64,000 nt of DNA from Sulfitobacter sp. JL08. GTDB lineage: Bacteria; Pseudomonadota; Alphaproteobacteria; Rhodobacterales; Rhodobacteraceae. Of the stretch, positions 38,368 to 46,930 are shown piece by piece. The position numbers and the translations under genes were made by a program. Every line of letters starts with the position of its first letter. The first letter of the stretch is position 1. The DNA lies in the NCBI RefSeq assembly GCF_003352045.1, contig NZ_CP025815.1:4216001-4280000 (forward strand), written 5' to 3'. A model generated the notes under the pieces. The model made no database searches. It had not been told where the DNA came from and saw only the letters and a list, made by a program, of their open reading frames with translations.

Positions 38368-39843
38368 ATGCTTTGGTCATTGATTAAGATTGTCTTGTTT
38401 GTTGTCGTCGTAGCGGGCCTGGCGCTGGCGGCGATGTCTCTTCTTGAGACCGAAGGCGGGGTGCAAATCACTGTCGGCGGAGCCGAATACACCCTTGGGC
38501 CGCTGAACTCCGTGATTGCCGTGGGTGTGCTGATTGTTGCCTTGTGGCTTGTGCTGAAACTGTTGTCGTTGCTGGTGGCCTTCTGGCGGTTTCTGAACGG
38601 TGACGAAACTGCCATGTCGCGCTATTTCGATCGCAACCGAGAGCGAAAGGGGTTTCAGGCCCTGTCCGAAGGCATGATGGCGCTCGCCTCGGGAGAGGCA
38701 CGGCTAGCCATGTCAAAGGCGGACAAAGCCGAAAAATATCTGCGCAAACCCGAGTTGACGAACCTGCTGACCGCTCAGGCCGCGGAAATGGCTGGCGACA
38801 GAACCAAGGCCGAAGAGGTCTACAAGAAACTCGTTACCGATGAAGCGACACGCTTTGTCGGCGTGCGCGGCATCATGAAACAAAAACTGGCAGCCGGCGA
38901 CACCGACACCGCCCTGAAGCTTGCCGAAAAAGCATTCGCACTCAAGCCGCGGCACGAAGAAACCCAGGATGTTCTGCTGAAACTGCAGGCCGGCCACCAT
39001 GATTGGGCCGGGGCACGCAAGACGCTGAGCGCCAAGCTGAAACACGGCTCTATGCCAAGGGATGTGTACAAGCGCCGCGATGCCGTTCTGGCCCTGTCCG
39101 AAGCGAAGGATATTGTTGACGAAGGCAATTCGATCGAGGCGAGGGAGGCCGCAATTGTCGCGAACCGGCAGTCGCCCGATCTGATTCCTGCCGCTGTGAT
39201 GGCGGCAACGGCCTATATCGATCAGGGTAAAATGCGGTACGCGACCCGCGTTTTGAAAAAAGCGTGGGAGGCACAACCCCATCCCGATCTGGCCGCCACG
39301 TTTGCGGCCATTGCGCCCGATGAAACCCCGCAGGAACGGATCAAACGTTTCACGCCCTTGTTGCGACTGAAACCGGATCATCCTGAATCCCAAATGCTAG
39401 CGTCGGAATTGCATCTTGCCGCCGAAGATTTTCCCGAAGCCCGCCGGACCCTGGGGGATTTGGTTGAGGTCGCACCAGATGCACGGAACGTGACGATCAT
39501 GGCCGCGATCGAACGGGGCGAAGGCGCATCTGATGCGGTGGTCCGCGGCTGGTTGGCCAAAGCGCTTCGCGTCCCGCGTGGCCCACACTGGGTTTGCGAC
39601 AATTGCCAGCACATCCACGGGGATTGGGCGCCGGTATGCGAAAACTGCCAGAGCTTTGACACGCTAAGCTGGAAAACGCCGCCAATGTCGGAAATCGTAT
39701 CCCCGTCGGGATTGCAGATGCTGCCGCTTATTGTGGGCGCGCTGGAAGACACCAGCACAGATGCGGACGAAACAGATTCTGAAATACCGGATGCGGAACT
39801 GGTCGAGGACGATGCCACTGACGAAGGTAATGCAAAACCCTAA
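38368..39843 (+). CDS. hemY: HemY-type tetratricopeptide membrane protein with C-terminal zinc ribbon
   Basis: A 491-residue protein with two N-terminal membrane helices (1-30 and 45-75) and a HemY_N region. TPR-like helices run from about 100 to 390. A four-Cys ribbon near residue 410 reads CDNCQHIHGDWAPVCENC. The role in haem synthesis is unclear; this is not protoporphyrinogen oxidase despite the shared name. Nine bases separate it from mic60. Confidence 0.9.
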   Translation: MLWSLIKIVLFVVVVAGLALAAMSLLETEGGVQITVGGAEYTLGPLNSVIAVGVLIVALWLVLKLLSLLVAFWRFLNGDETAMSRYFDRNRERKGFQALSEGMMALASGEARLAMSKADKAEKYLRKPELTNLLTAQAAEMAGDRTKAEEVYKKLVTDEATRFVGVRGIMKQKLAAGDTDTALKLAEKAFALKPRHEETQDVLLKLQAGHHDWAGARKTLSAKLKHGSMPRDVYKRRDAVLALSEAKDIVDEGNSIEAREAAIVANRQSPDLIPAAVMAATAYIDQGKMRYATRVLKKAWEAQPHPDLAATFAAIAPDETPQERIKRFTPLLRLKPDHPESQMLASELHLAAEDFPEARRTLGDLVEVAPDARNVTIMAAIERGEGASDAVVRGWLAKALRVPRGPHWVCDNCQHIHGDWAPVCENCQSFDTLSWKTPPMSEIVSPSGLQMLPLIVGALEDTSTDADETDSEIPDAELVEDDATDEGNAKP

Positions 39844-39948
39844 CCCTATGGCACCGATGTTGGCAAAACGCCTACATTTCGATCTGTTAAGCTGCCCGTA
39901 ACGCGTTGGCTGCTACCTGTTCGCTTGGGTGAATAAAGGTGGTGACGA

Positions 39949-40797
39949 ATGGCAGCGCAAAACAATGCGGCGCCAACAATCATCAAACGTAAAAAAGTTG
40001 TCAAAGGTGGCGGGCATCATGGGGGTGCCTGGAAAGTCGCCTATGCGGATTTCGTAACTGCGATGATGGCATTTTTCATGTTGATGTGGCTGTTGAACGC
40101 GACAACCGAAAAACAACGCAAGGGATTGGCCGATTACTTTTCGCCAACAATTGCAATCGCGCGAGTCTCGGGCGGCGGTGATGGAGCGTTTGGTGGCGAC
40201 AGTGTGTTTTCAGAAGAAACATTGCCCCAGAACGGGACAGGGGCGACCAGTGATCGCCCGACCGACCAGTCCCAGGCACGCGGCGCGCGCGGCCTGGATG
40301 CGGACGGGCAAGAGATATCCCAGGACAAGGAATTTGCTTCTGTGCAGGCGGCGCTGACCGGGTATGGCGGTGAATCGCAAGTGTTGGAAAACGCACTGCG
40401 CCAGATCGTTACACGGGTCACTGATCAGGGTCTGGTCATCGAAGTGTTCGAAACTGACGAAGCGCCCCTGTTCCTTGCAAAGACGGCCCAGCCAACACAA
40501 TTGCTGCGCGATATTTCCGGCATAATCGTGAAAGCCAGTCAAATTGTTACGAACCCGATTGCGATCGAGGCGCATGTAGCGGCCGAACCGGTCGTTGTCG
40601 TCCGCAACACTGTATGGGAATTGTCCGTAAGCCGGGCAGGCGAAATGCGTGTGTTGATGGAACAGGCAGGCCTGCACGCCCCCCGCATTCACCGTGTTAC
40701 GGGGCATGCGGATAGCGCGCCGGCCATTCGTGATCCGATGCGGTCACGGAACAACAGAATCGAAGTGGTTTTGCTTAGGCCGGACCCAACCAGATAG
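39949..40797 (+). CDS. motB: flagellar motor stator protein MotB
   Basis: A 282-residue protein with the MotB start: basic residues, then WKVAYADFVTAMMAFFMLMWLL, where the Asp is the proton-binding residue. A linker and a C-terminal OmpA-like peptidoglycan-binding domain follow (about 130-280), including HADSAPAIRDPMRSRNNRIEVVLL. It anchors the stator to the wall. motA is not in the window. First gene of the flagellar block. Confidence 0.93.
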   Translation: MAAQNNAAPTIIKRKKVVKGGGHHGGAWKVAYADFVTAMMAFFMLMWLLNATTEKQRKGLADYFSPTIAIARVSGGGDGAFGGDSVFSEETLPQNGTGATSDRPTDQSQARGARGLDADGQEISQDKEFASVQAALTGYGGESQVLENALRQIVTRVTDQGLVIEVFETDEAPLFLAKTAQPTQLLRDISGIIVKASQIVTNPIAIEAHVAAEPVVVVRNTVWELSVSRAGEMRVLMEQAGLHAPRIHRVTGHADSAPAIRDPMRSRNNRIEVVLLRPDPTR

Positions 40798-40881
40798 GAT
40801 TTTAGCTGTTAGCCCGATGTTAATGGCAAGGCCGGTATCTGTTGCGCCATTCTTTAGGTGGTGCAGCAGAAAGGCGTATCC

Positions 40882-42195
40882 ATGACCATTTCTTCAGCTT
40901 TGAATGCCGGTGTCGCAGGGTTGTCATCCAATGCGACACGTCTTGCATCGATTTCCGACAACATCGCCAATTCGTCTACATACGGGTACAAGCGTGTCGA
41001 AACGGATTTTCATTCCCTTGTGATTTCATCATCGGGGGGCACCTATTCGGCGGGGGGTGTCCGGTCCACAACCCAAAGGCTGATTGATCAGCGCGGCGCG
41101 CTGGTTTCCACGTCGAACGCTACCGATCTTGCCGTGCGCGGGCGCGGTATGCTGCCTGTCGCTCAGGCGTCCGAGGTTGAGGTCGGCAATGGCGAAACCC
41201 AGATGTTCCTGACCACTACGGCATCGTTCCGAACGGATGCCGCAGGATATCTGCGGTCTGAATCAGGATTGATCCTGCTGGGCTGGCCTGCATTGCCGGA
41301 TGGTACCGTTCCGACCTTTCCGCGCGATACGGCTGATGGTCTGGAGCCGGTGCAGATCAACGTGAACCAGTTTTCCGGTGAACCGACAACGCGGATGTCC
41401 CTTGGCGTGAACCTGCCGGCAACCGAAACAGAGGCGGGTGCATCTGGGGATGTCCAGAATCTGGCGGTTGAATACTTCGACAACCTTGGCACTTCGGAAA
41501 GTATACAGGTCAGTTTTCAACCGACTGTCCCTGCAATCGGCTCAACAAATGAATGGACAATGACGCTTACCGATACCGCATCGCCCGGCGTGACGATCGG
41601 GGAATATGTCCTGACATTCGATGACAGCCGCGCCGCCGGTGGCACCCTTGCAGCAATCACCGCGACAACCGGTGGGGCCTATGATCCGGCCACCGGAACA
41701 ATCATCGTGAAAGTCGGCGGGGGCCCGATGGAAATCAACATCGGACAATTGGGGCAAAGCGACGGGTTGACCCAGCTATCGGATAAATTCGCTCCTGTTT
41801 CCATCTCGAAAGATGGAACACCCGTCGGGAACATGACAAGCGTGGAAGTCGATGCAAACGGGTTCGTTCACGCGTTTTTTGATACTGGCATCACCCGCAC
41901 GATCTATCAGGTGCCTTTGGTCGATTTACCAAACCCAAACGGCATGGTTGCCCTTGATCACCAGACCTATCTGCCATCGCCGGAAAGTGGGTCGTATTTT
42001 CTGTGGGATGCGGGTGATGGCCCGACCGGCGATATCGTTTCTTATGCGCGTGAAGAATCCGCAACCGATGTTGCCGGTGAACTGACGGCCATGATCCAGA
42101 CGCAACGTGCCTATTCGTCCAACGCCAAGGTCATACAGACAGTGGAATTGTCTTTGGCACTGGCGATGGACTTACCGGTTGAAATTTCACCCTGA
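40882..42195 (+). CDS. flgE: flagellar hook protein FlgE, 3' end altered
   Basis: A 437-residue hook protein. The N-terminal D0 segment ISSALNAGVAGLSSNATRLASISDNIANSSTYGYKR and the late LTAMIQTQRAYSSNAKVIQT are classical. After that Thr (codon 42139-42141) the last 17 residues VELSLALAMDLPVEISP do not look like a FlgE tail. They are encoded by the antisense of a flagellin 5' end (see fliC fragment). The normal C-terminal D0 helix is therefore truncated or replaced, which may impair hook assembly. The ATG at 40882 is the family start. Confidence 0.9.
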   Translation: MTISSALNAGVAGLSSNATRLASISDNIANSSTYGYKRVETDFHSLVISSSGGTYSAGGVRSTTQRLIDQRGALVSTSNATDLAVRGRGMLPVAQASEVEVGNGETQMFLTTTASFRTDAAGYLRSESGLILLGWPALPDGTVPTFPRDTADGLEPVQINVNQFSGEPTTRMSLGVNLPATETEAGASGDVQNLAVEYFDNLGTSESIQVSFQPTVPAIGSTNEWTMTLTDTASPGVTIGEYVLTFDDSRAAGGTLAAITATTGGAYDPATGTIIVKVGGGPMEINIGQLGQSDGLTQLSDKFAPVSISKDGTPVGNMTSVEVDANGFVHAFFDTGITRTIYQVPLVDLPNPNGMVALDHQTYLPSPESGSYFLWDAGDGPTGDIVSYAREESATDVAGELTAMIQTQRAYSSNAKVIQTVELSLALAMDLPVEISP

Positions 42196-42275
42196 ATCTG
42201 GCCCAGATTGGCATTGATTGATTTTAGGGTCTGCAACGCAACCATTGCGCTGTTGTTTGTAAGAATGCTGGACAT
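42111..42275 (-). pseudogene. fliC: flagellin FliC, N-terminal fragment
   Basis: From ATG 42275 (or 42281) the minus strand encodes a canonical flagellin start, MSSILTNNSAMVALQTLKSI, continuing through ISTGKSIASAKDNS to about residue 46. It then leaves flagellin sequence, reads the antisense of flgE for eight residues and stops at 42111. A good AAAGGA site and an upstream hairpin (42295-42300 with 42304-42309) remain. The remaining flagellin, normally 250 residues or more, is gone. Confidence 0.88.
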
Positions 42276-42281
42276 TCGCAT

Positions 42282-42485
42282 TTCCTTTCTAGTCAGGCGC
42301 TTTGCGCCTATTGGTTTTCCACCCTTTCGGGCAAATGGGATGTCATTCTGAGCACTGCGACCAGCGGATTACCCCGTCGGTGCGCCACCCGTTTTCGGAT
42401 GCAGGCCATGAATGAACCCTGACGCGCTAAAGGAGTCTTAAGGCACAAAACTCTTTTACGTGGCATTTGATGCAACAGCCGGTCG
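42282..42485 (-). promoter_or_regulatory. leader region of the truncated flagellin gene
   Basis: About 200 bases lie between the flagellin fragment and the flgN-like gene. A small perfect hairpin AGGCGC-TTT-GCGCCT sits just upstream of the flagellin ribosome site. I see no obvious sigma-28 or sigma-54 promoter. The stretch has no gene. Confidence 0.4.
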
Positions 42486-42845
42486 TCAGGTCCGCTTTTC
42501 AAAGGAGGGCGGTGTGCCGGATACCGAAACAGCCTTGTTTCCGCGCGAATCGTATGTGCCAAGGGAATTTCGTACCCGTCGCAAGTCCAAGAGTCGTTCG
42601 GAAATGGAACGCACCCCGTTCATCGCCTGCCGCAGAAGAGTTTGATTGCGCAAAAGGGCTTCACGTATCTGTTCAATGCGTGCGGATGTTGCCGGCGGGT
42701 GCGCATTGATCCTGCCGATCAGGTGTTTTTTCCGGTTCGCCAGTGCGCGAAGCTGTTCAAGATCGCCGGTCAGCAGGGCGGTTCGTTCGGTCAAAATCAC
42801 CGTTTGCAGATCCGACAGATCCTTTTCACAAGCGGCGCTGTTCAT
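42486..42845 (-). CDS. FlgN-like flagellar chaperone
   Basis: A 119-residue helical protein with a long amphipathic stretch (LSDLQTVILTERTALLTGDLEQLRALANRKKHLIGRI) and the ending LGTYDSRG. The pattern fits FlgN-family export chaperones for hook-associated proteins. It overlaps the flgJ-like gene by four bases. Family similarity is modest, so the call rests partly on context. Confidence 0.65.
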   Translation of the reverse strand: MNSAACEKDLSDLQTVILTERTALLTGDLEQLRALANRKKHLIGRINAHPPATSARIEQIREALLRNQTLLRQAMNGVRSISERLLDLRRVRNSLGTYDSRGNKAVSVSGTPPSFEKRT

Positions 42846-43123
42846 GTCGCAGAGTCCCGAAGCGCCATAAACAAGGATTCGGCCAATCCGATACCTCCTG
42901 CGCGGACCATTTCTTCGGCCTGTGCCTGCACCAGAAAAGACTGGAACTGGTCTTCTCCCGCGCCTCCACCAAACGCATCTTGTGTCTTTCCAAAACCGGA
43001 CGCCTTTAGCATTTCCGCCAGAAACACAGCTTCCAGTTTCTGGGCGGCTTCGCGCAAAGCTGCGTCTTGACGCGCTGCGGCTTTCACGGGCGCTGATTGG
43101 GCCGCTGTAACGATATCAGACAT
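42842..43123 (-). CDS. FlgJ-like rod-binding protein
   Basis: A 93-residue protein with the rod-binding core LREAAQKLEAVFLAEMLKASGFG and FQSFLVQAQAEEMVRAGGIGLAESLF. It lacks the muramidase domain of enterobacterial FlgJ, as is usual in alphaproteobacteria. The ATG at 43123 gives the family start. Divergent from fliK. Confidence 0.8.
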   Translation of the reverse strand: MSDIVTAAQSAPVKAAARQDAALREAAQKLEAVFLAEMLKASGFGKTQDAFGGGAGEDQFQSFLVQAQAEEMVRAGGIGLAESLFMALRDSAT

Positions 43124-43227
43124 CTGATCCCTCGAATTAGATCGATTTTCCCGACTCTGCATGACAATCGGTAAAGAAGTCGTAACGGGTGATGTGTCTA
43201 TTGGTGAAAGACCAGCGCGGAGCTTTC

Positions 43228-44781
43228 ATGCATATCGACCCATCCAGACAAGCTGCGATGAACAGCGGACTGCCCATTGATAAGGGCGATACGCCAAATA
43301 CCGGCCAACATCTTGATGCGGTTTTTGGCCGGCTTTTCGCCGCGTTGGAGCTGGCGGAACAGGGCGATAAAACGGATCCTGCCTTGCCGGCCTTTGACCT
43401 TTCGGATGACCCGGTCGAGCCTTTGGAAAATGCCGATGCAGGTACTCAGATGTCATCACGCTCGCACGAGCCCAAGTTGATGCAAAATGAAATGCCGACG
43501 GGTTCTTTCATCCCCGCGGGTCCGCAAAACGCCGGAAGCCAGACCCGTTCGGGCGTGGCGCATTCAATTACCGGGGTTTCCAGCGGCACCACAGGTTTTC
43601 ATGGCAAAAGCGATGCAGGTTCCGTCGGGTTGCAGCCGCCACAAAGCCAGACTGACCAGCCTTTGGCCGAAATTCACAGTGCCCATTCGGCGCAGGCAGG
43701 TACAGAAAACCGGCATGCAGGCAAGAGGATTGCGCCGGAAACACCAGCGTCACAGACAGATGATACAAAACCGTTTGGGCAGGCCGGTTTCAAAGTAAAA
43801 TTGGACATGGAAACCATCGTCCGGTCCTTGCAGGAAGAACCCCGTAACCGATCGCCAATGGCGCAGTTTGAGGATGCCAAGACTGCTCCGATCCTGCGAA
43901 CGGCTGAAGGTGCACCAATGTTGCCAGTGATCAACCAAAGCAAAGATGGTTTGCAAATTGACCCACCTGATCCACAGATTGTGAAGCATCAGGAAATGAT
44001 CCCTTCCAACGGTCCGCCGGTGCAAAAGGTAGCAACCCGGTTGCAGGCTTCGGGAAAACCCGAATCGGCGCAGTTCCCTGTCGAGTCTTCGCAGACCGAG
44101 ACACATCGGTTGTCTCCCGACATCAGGGATATTCAAGGTCCTGAACTGTCCACGCCCCCCGATGAAAAAGCGGGTCATCCGGCGCAACCGACAGAGACAG
44201 GTAAATTCGAACAGGCAAGACCGGCTTTGCCGATCATTTTTGCACAAACCGCGCCGGTGCCAGCTGACTTGATGACAGAAGCAGCGGCTTTTGGAGGCAT
44301 TGCGACGGAAGAGCTGGGATTAATTGCAAATACAGCACCGACAGGTTCGTCAGACATGCGGCTGGCAATGCCCCCGGTGGCCAGGGCAGACCTGCCCCAG
44401 ACGGTCACAAGACAGTTGATCGAGGTGATAAGAAGCGGCCCGGATACACCGGTTGAGGTTTCACTAAACCCCGAAGAACTGGGACGCGTGCGGGTGGCAT
44501 TATCGGCGCAGGACACTGGCGTTGTTTCCGTGACAATTGCGGCTGAACGCCCGGAAACGCTGGCGTTGCTCAAACGGCATATCGATCAGTTGGTTCAGGA
44601 TTTTCAGGCCTTGGGATACTCTGGTGCGGAATTTTCGTTTGCTCAGGATAACCGGTCATGGGGTGCAAGCGACGGATCGCAAGAAAATTCATCATTCGCC
44701 GGACAGGCGGAGATCACTTCGAATGCACCGCCAGATTCACCACTCCTGATCCAGACAAGCGGGCTGGATCTTCGGCTATAA
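43228..44781 (+). CDS. fliK: flagellar hook-length control protein FliK
   Basis: A 517-residue protein with a long, low-complexity, Gln/Pro/Thr-rich N-terminal part, which serves as the ruler. The conserved C-terminal Flg_hook domain (about 415-500) has VEVSLNPEELGRVRVALSAQDTGVVSVTI. The C-domain switches export specificity when the hook is complete. GGAG precedes the ATG. It is followed nine bases later by flgD. Confidence 0.86.
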   Translation: MHIDPSRQAAMNSGLPIDKGDTPNTGQHLDAVFGRLFAALELAEQGDKTDPALPAFDLSDDPVEPLENADAGTQMSSRSHEPKLMQNEMPTGSFIPAGPQNAGSQTRSGVAHSITGVSSGTTGFHGKSDAGSVGLQPPQSQTDQPLAEIHSAHSAQAGTENRHAGKRIAPETPASQTDDTKPFGQAGFKVKLDMETIVRSLQEEPRNRSPMAQFEDAKTAPILRTAEGAPMLPVINQSKDGLQIDPPDPQIVKHQEMIPSNGPPVQKVATRLQASGKPESAQFPVESSQTETHRLSPDIRDIQGPELSTPPDEKAGHPAQPTETGKFEQARPALPIIFAQTAPVPADLMTEAAAFGGIATEELGLIANTAPTGSSDMRLAMPPVARADLPQTVTRQLIEVIRSGPDTPVEVSLNPEELGRVRVALSAQDTGVVSVTIAAERPETLALLKRHIDQLVQDFQALGYSGAEFSFAQDNRSWGASDGSQENSSFAGQAEITSNAPPDSPLLIQTSGLDLRL

Positions 44782-44790
44782 GGAACCAAG

Positions 44791-45456
44791 ATGGAAACGA
44801 ACGTAATTTCACAACAACAGTCTTTCAGTTCAAGGGCGGTGTCAGCGCCACAATCCGGCTCTGTTCTCTCATCGGATTTTGAAACCTTTCTGAAAATGCT
44901 GACTGCGCAAGCCCAGTATCAGGATCCGCTCGAGCCGATCGACTCGACACAGTACGCTTCGCAGCTTGCGCAGTTTTCCGCAGTCGAACAACAGGTGCTG
45001 AGCAATGATCTTTTGACGGCCCTTGTCGGGCAAATGGGGGGGTCTGATTTGTCTCGCCTTGCCGGATGGGTCGGGATGCAGGCGCGCAGTGACGCACCTG
45101 CGATGTTTGACGGCCAGCACATCGTTTTGAACCCAAAACCGGTGGCGATTGCGGATCAGGCGTTTCTTGTCGTGCGTGACCAAGAGGGCAAAGAAACGCA
45201 ACGGATTGAAATTGCCGTCTCGGACAACCCGATTGAATGGACAGGAAAGACCGGCGATGGCGGGCAGGTGCCTTACGCGGCATACAGCTTTTCCGTCGAA
45301 AGCTTTGCGGCCGGGAAGCTGGTCTTGTCAGATACTCTTGAAACCCATGCGCCGATTGTCGAGGCGCGCAATTCAGGGGGCCAGATGGAACTGGTCCTGC
45401 GTGGCGGCCAGACAGTGACGCCACAGCAGGTTACGGCTCTCCGATCCGGACCCTGA
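44791..45456 (+). CDS. flgD: flagellar hook assembly protein FlgD
   Basis: A 221-residue hook-cap protein. The N-terminal export and capping motif SSDFETFLKMLTAQAQYQDPLEPIDSTQYASQLAQFSAVEQQ is typical. A FlgD Ig-like/tudor region follows (about 85-215). Operon with fliK. It is the last flagellar gene here and converges with ugd (34-base gap). Confidence 0.93.
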   Translation: METNVISQQQSFSSRAVSAPQSGSVLSSDFETFLKMLTAQAQYQDPLEPIDSTQYASQLAQFSAVEQQVLSNDLLTALVGQMGGSDLSRLAGWVGMQARSDAPAMFDGQHIVLNPKPVAIADQAFLVVRDQEGKETQRIEIAVSDNPIEWTGKTGDGGQVPYAAYSFSVESFAAGKLVLSDTLETHAPIVEARNSGGQMELVLRGGQTVTPQQVTALRSGP

Positions 45457-45490
45457 TCGCCGTTACCTTGGACCCGAAGGTTTGCATCCG

Positions 45491-46810
45491 CTAGGCGGAA
45501 TAATCGCGCCGCCCGACCGATACGTATCCTACAAACCCGGCCTGCTGGGCATCTTTTTCTGAATAGATGTTACGCAAGTCCGCCATGATCGGATTTTCCA
45601 TGCGGTTCGCGAGCCGTTTCAGATCAAGCGCGCGGAATTCATTCCATTCGGTCAAGAGAACCAAGGCATCTGCATTCTGGGCGGCCTTATAGGCATCTTC
45701 CATCCAGTTCACGCCGGGCAGCAGGGCTTCGCCTTCGCGCCGGCCTTGCGGGTCAACGACCCGTACTTTGGCGCCCGAACCCACCAGCGCAGGTACAATT
45801 GTAAGCGAGGGCGCATCACGCATGTCGTCCGTGTTCGGTTTGAAGGTCACGCCCAGCACAGCAATGATCTTGCCATTCACAGACCCCCCGCACAGGTCCA
45901 TGATCTTGTCGGTCATCCGCCGCTTGATTTCATCGTTTACCTTGATCACCGTCTCGGTCAGCTGCATCGGCACCGCGTTTTCCTGCCCGATCCGTGCCAG
46001 CGCTTTTGTGTCTTTGGGAAAGCATGATCCACCATAGCCGGGACCGGCATGCAAAAACTTGTTTCCGATCCGGTTGTCTAGCCCCATGCCTTTGGACACC
46101 ATTTTTACATCCGCGCCGGTGCGTTCACAAAGAGCAGCGATTTCGTTGATAAAGGTGATCTTGGTCGCCAGAAAAGCATTGGCCGCGTACTTGATCATTT
46201 CGGCGCTTTCCAGATCGGTGCTCATGATCGGAAATTCGCGCAGATAAAGCGGGCGGTATATCTGCGCCATGACGTCGGCCGCTTTTTCATTCTCGACACC
46301 TACGACGATCCTGTCCGGCCGCATGAAATCATCGATTGCCGCGCCCTCGCGCAAAAACTCGGGGTTTGATGCGACATCAAAATCGGCCTCTGGACGGGCT
46401 GCAGAAATCACCTGTTTGACCTGTCTGTTCGTACCGACAGGGACTGTCGATTTTGTGACAATCACGGCATATCCGGTCAACGCTTGTGCAATCTCTTGGG
46501 CGGCGGCCATTACAAAAGTCAGATCGGCATGGCCATCTCCGCGGCGCGTCGGTGTGCCCACGGCGATAAAGATCGCATCGGCCCCATCTACTGCCGCGGC
46601 AAGTTCCGTTGAAAACGAAAGACGGCCAGCGCTGACATTCTTGGCCATCAATTCATCCAGGCCGGGTTCATAAATCGGAACCACACCTTTGTTCAGCTTC
46701 TCGATTTTCGCGGGGTCTTTATCGACACAGATAACATCATGGCCAAAATCGGAAAAACAAACGCCAGAAACCAACCCGACATAGCCGGTCCCAATCATCG
46801 CAATTTTCAT
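45491..46810 (-). CDS. ugd: UDP-glucose 6-dehydrogenase
   Basis: A 439-residue enzyme oxidising UDP-glucose to UDP-glucuronate for exopolysaccharide precursors. The N-terminal MKIAMIGTGYVGLVSGVCF binds NAD. The catalytic Cys is in GPGYGGSCFPKDTKAL, and GVTFKPNTDDMRDAPS lies in the C-terminal UDP-binding domain. It stands apart from any visible polysaccharide cluster. Confidence 0.97.
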   Translation of the reverse strand: MKIAMIGTGYVGLVSGVCFSDFGHDVICVDKDPAKIEKLNKGVVPIYEPGLDELMAKNVSAGRLSFSTELAAAVDGADAIFIAVGTPTRRGDGHADLTFVMAAAQEIAQALTGYAVIVTKSTVPVGTNRQVKQVISAARPEADFDVASNPEFLREGAAIDDFMRPDRIVVGVENEKAADVMAQIYRPLYLREFPIMSTDLESAEMIKYAANAFLATKITFINEIAALCERTGADVKMVSKGMGLDNRIGNKFLHAGPGYGGSCFPKDTKALARIGQENAVPMQLTETVIKVNDEIKRRMTDKIMDLCGGSVNGKIIAVLGVTFKPNTDDMRDAPSLTIVPALVGSGAKVRVVDPQGRREGEALLPGVNWMEDAYKAAQNADALVLLTEWNEFRALDLKRLANRMENPIMADLRNIYSEKDAQQAGFVGYVSVGRRDYSA

Positions 46811-46899
46811 TGGCTTACCTTTACCTTACGTTCTGCCAAAGGCATGCGCGATGCAAACTGGCCTGTCAACGCGTAGAAAGATCGAATGTCAGGGCGTGT

Positions 46900-46920
46900 T
46901 GCCGGGTTGCGAACCCGACA
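46900..46920 (-). terminator. hairpin 3' of the polyamine operon
   Basis: A nine-base stem (one mismatch) around a GCG loop lies 10 bases past the stop of the FAD oxidase gene. There is no T-run, so it may act with Rho or protect the 3' end rather than terminate by itself. Confidence 0.4.
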
Positions 46921-46930
46921 GCACCAGCGC

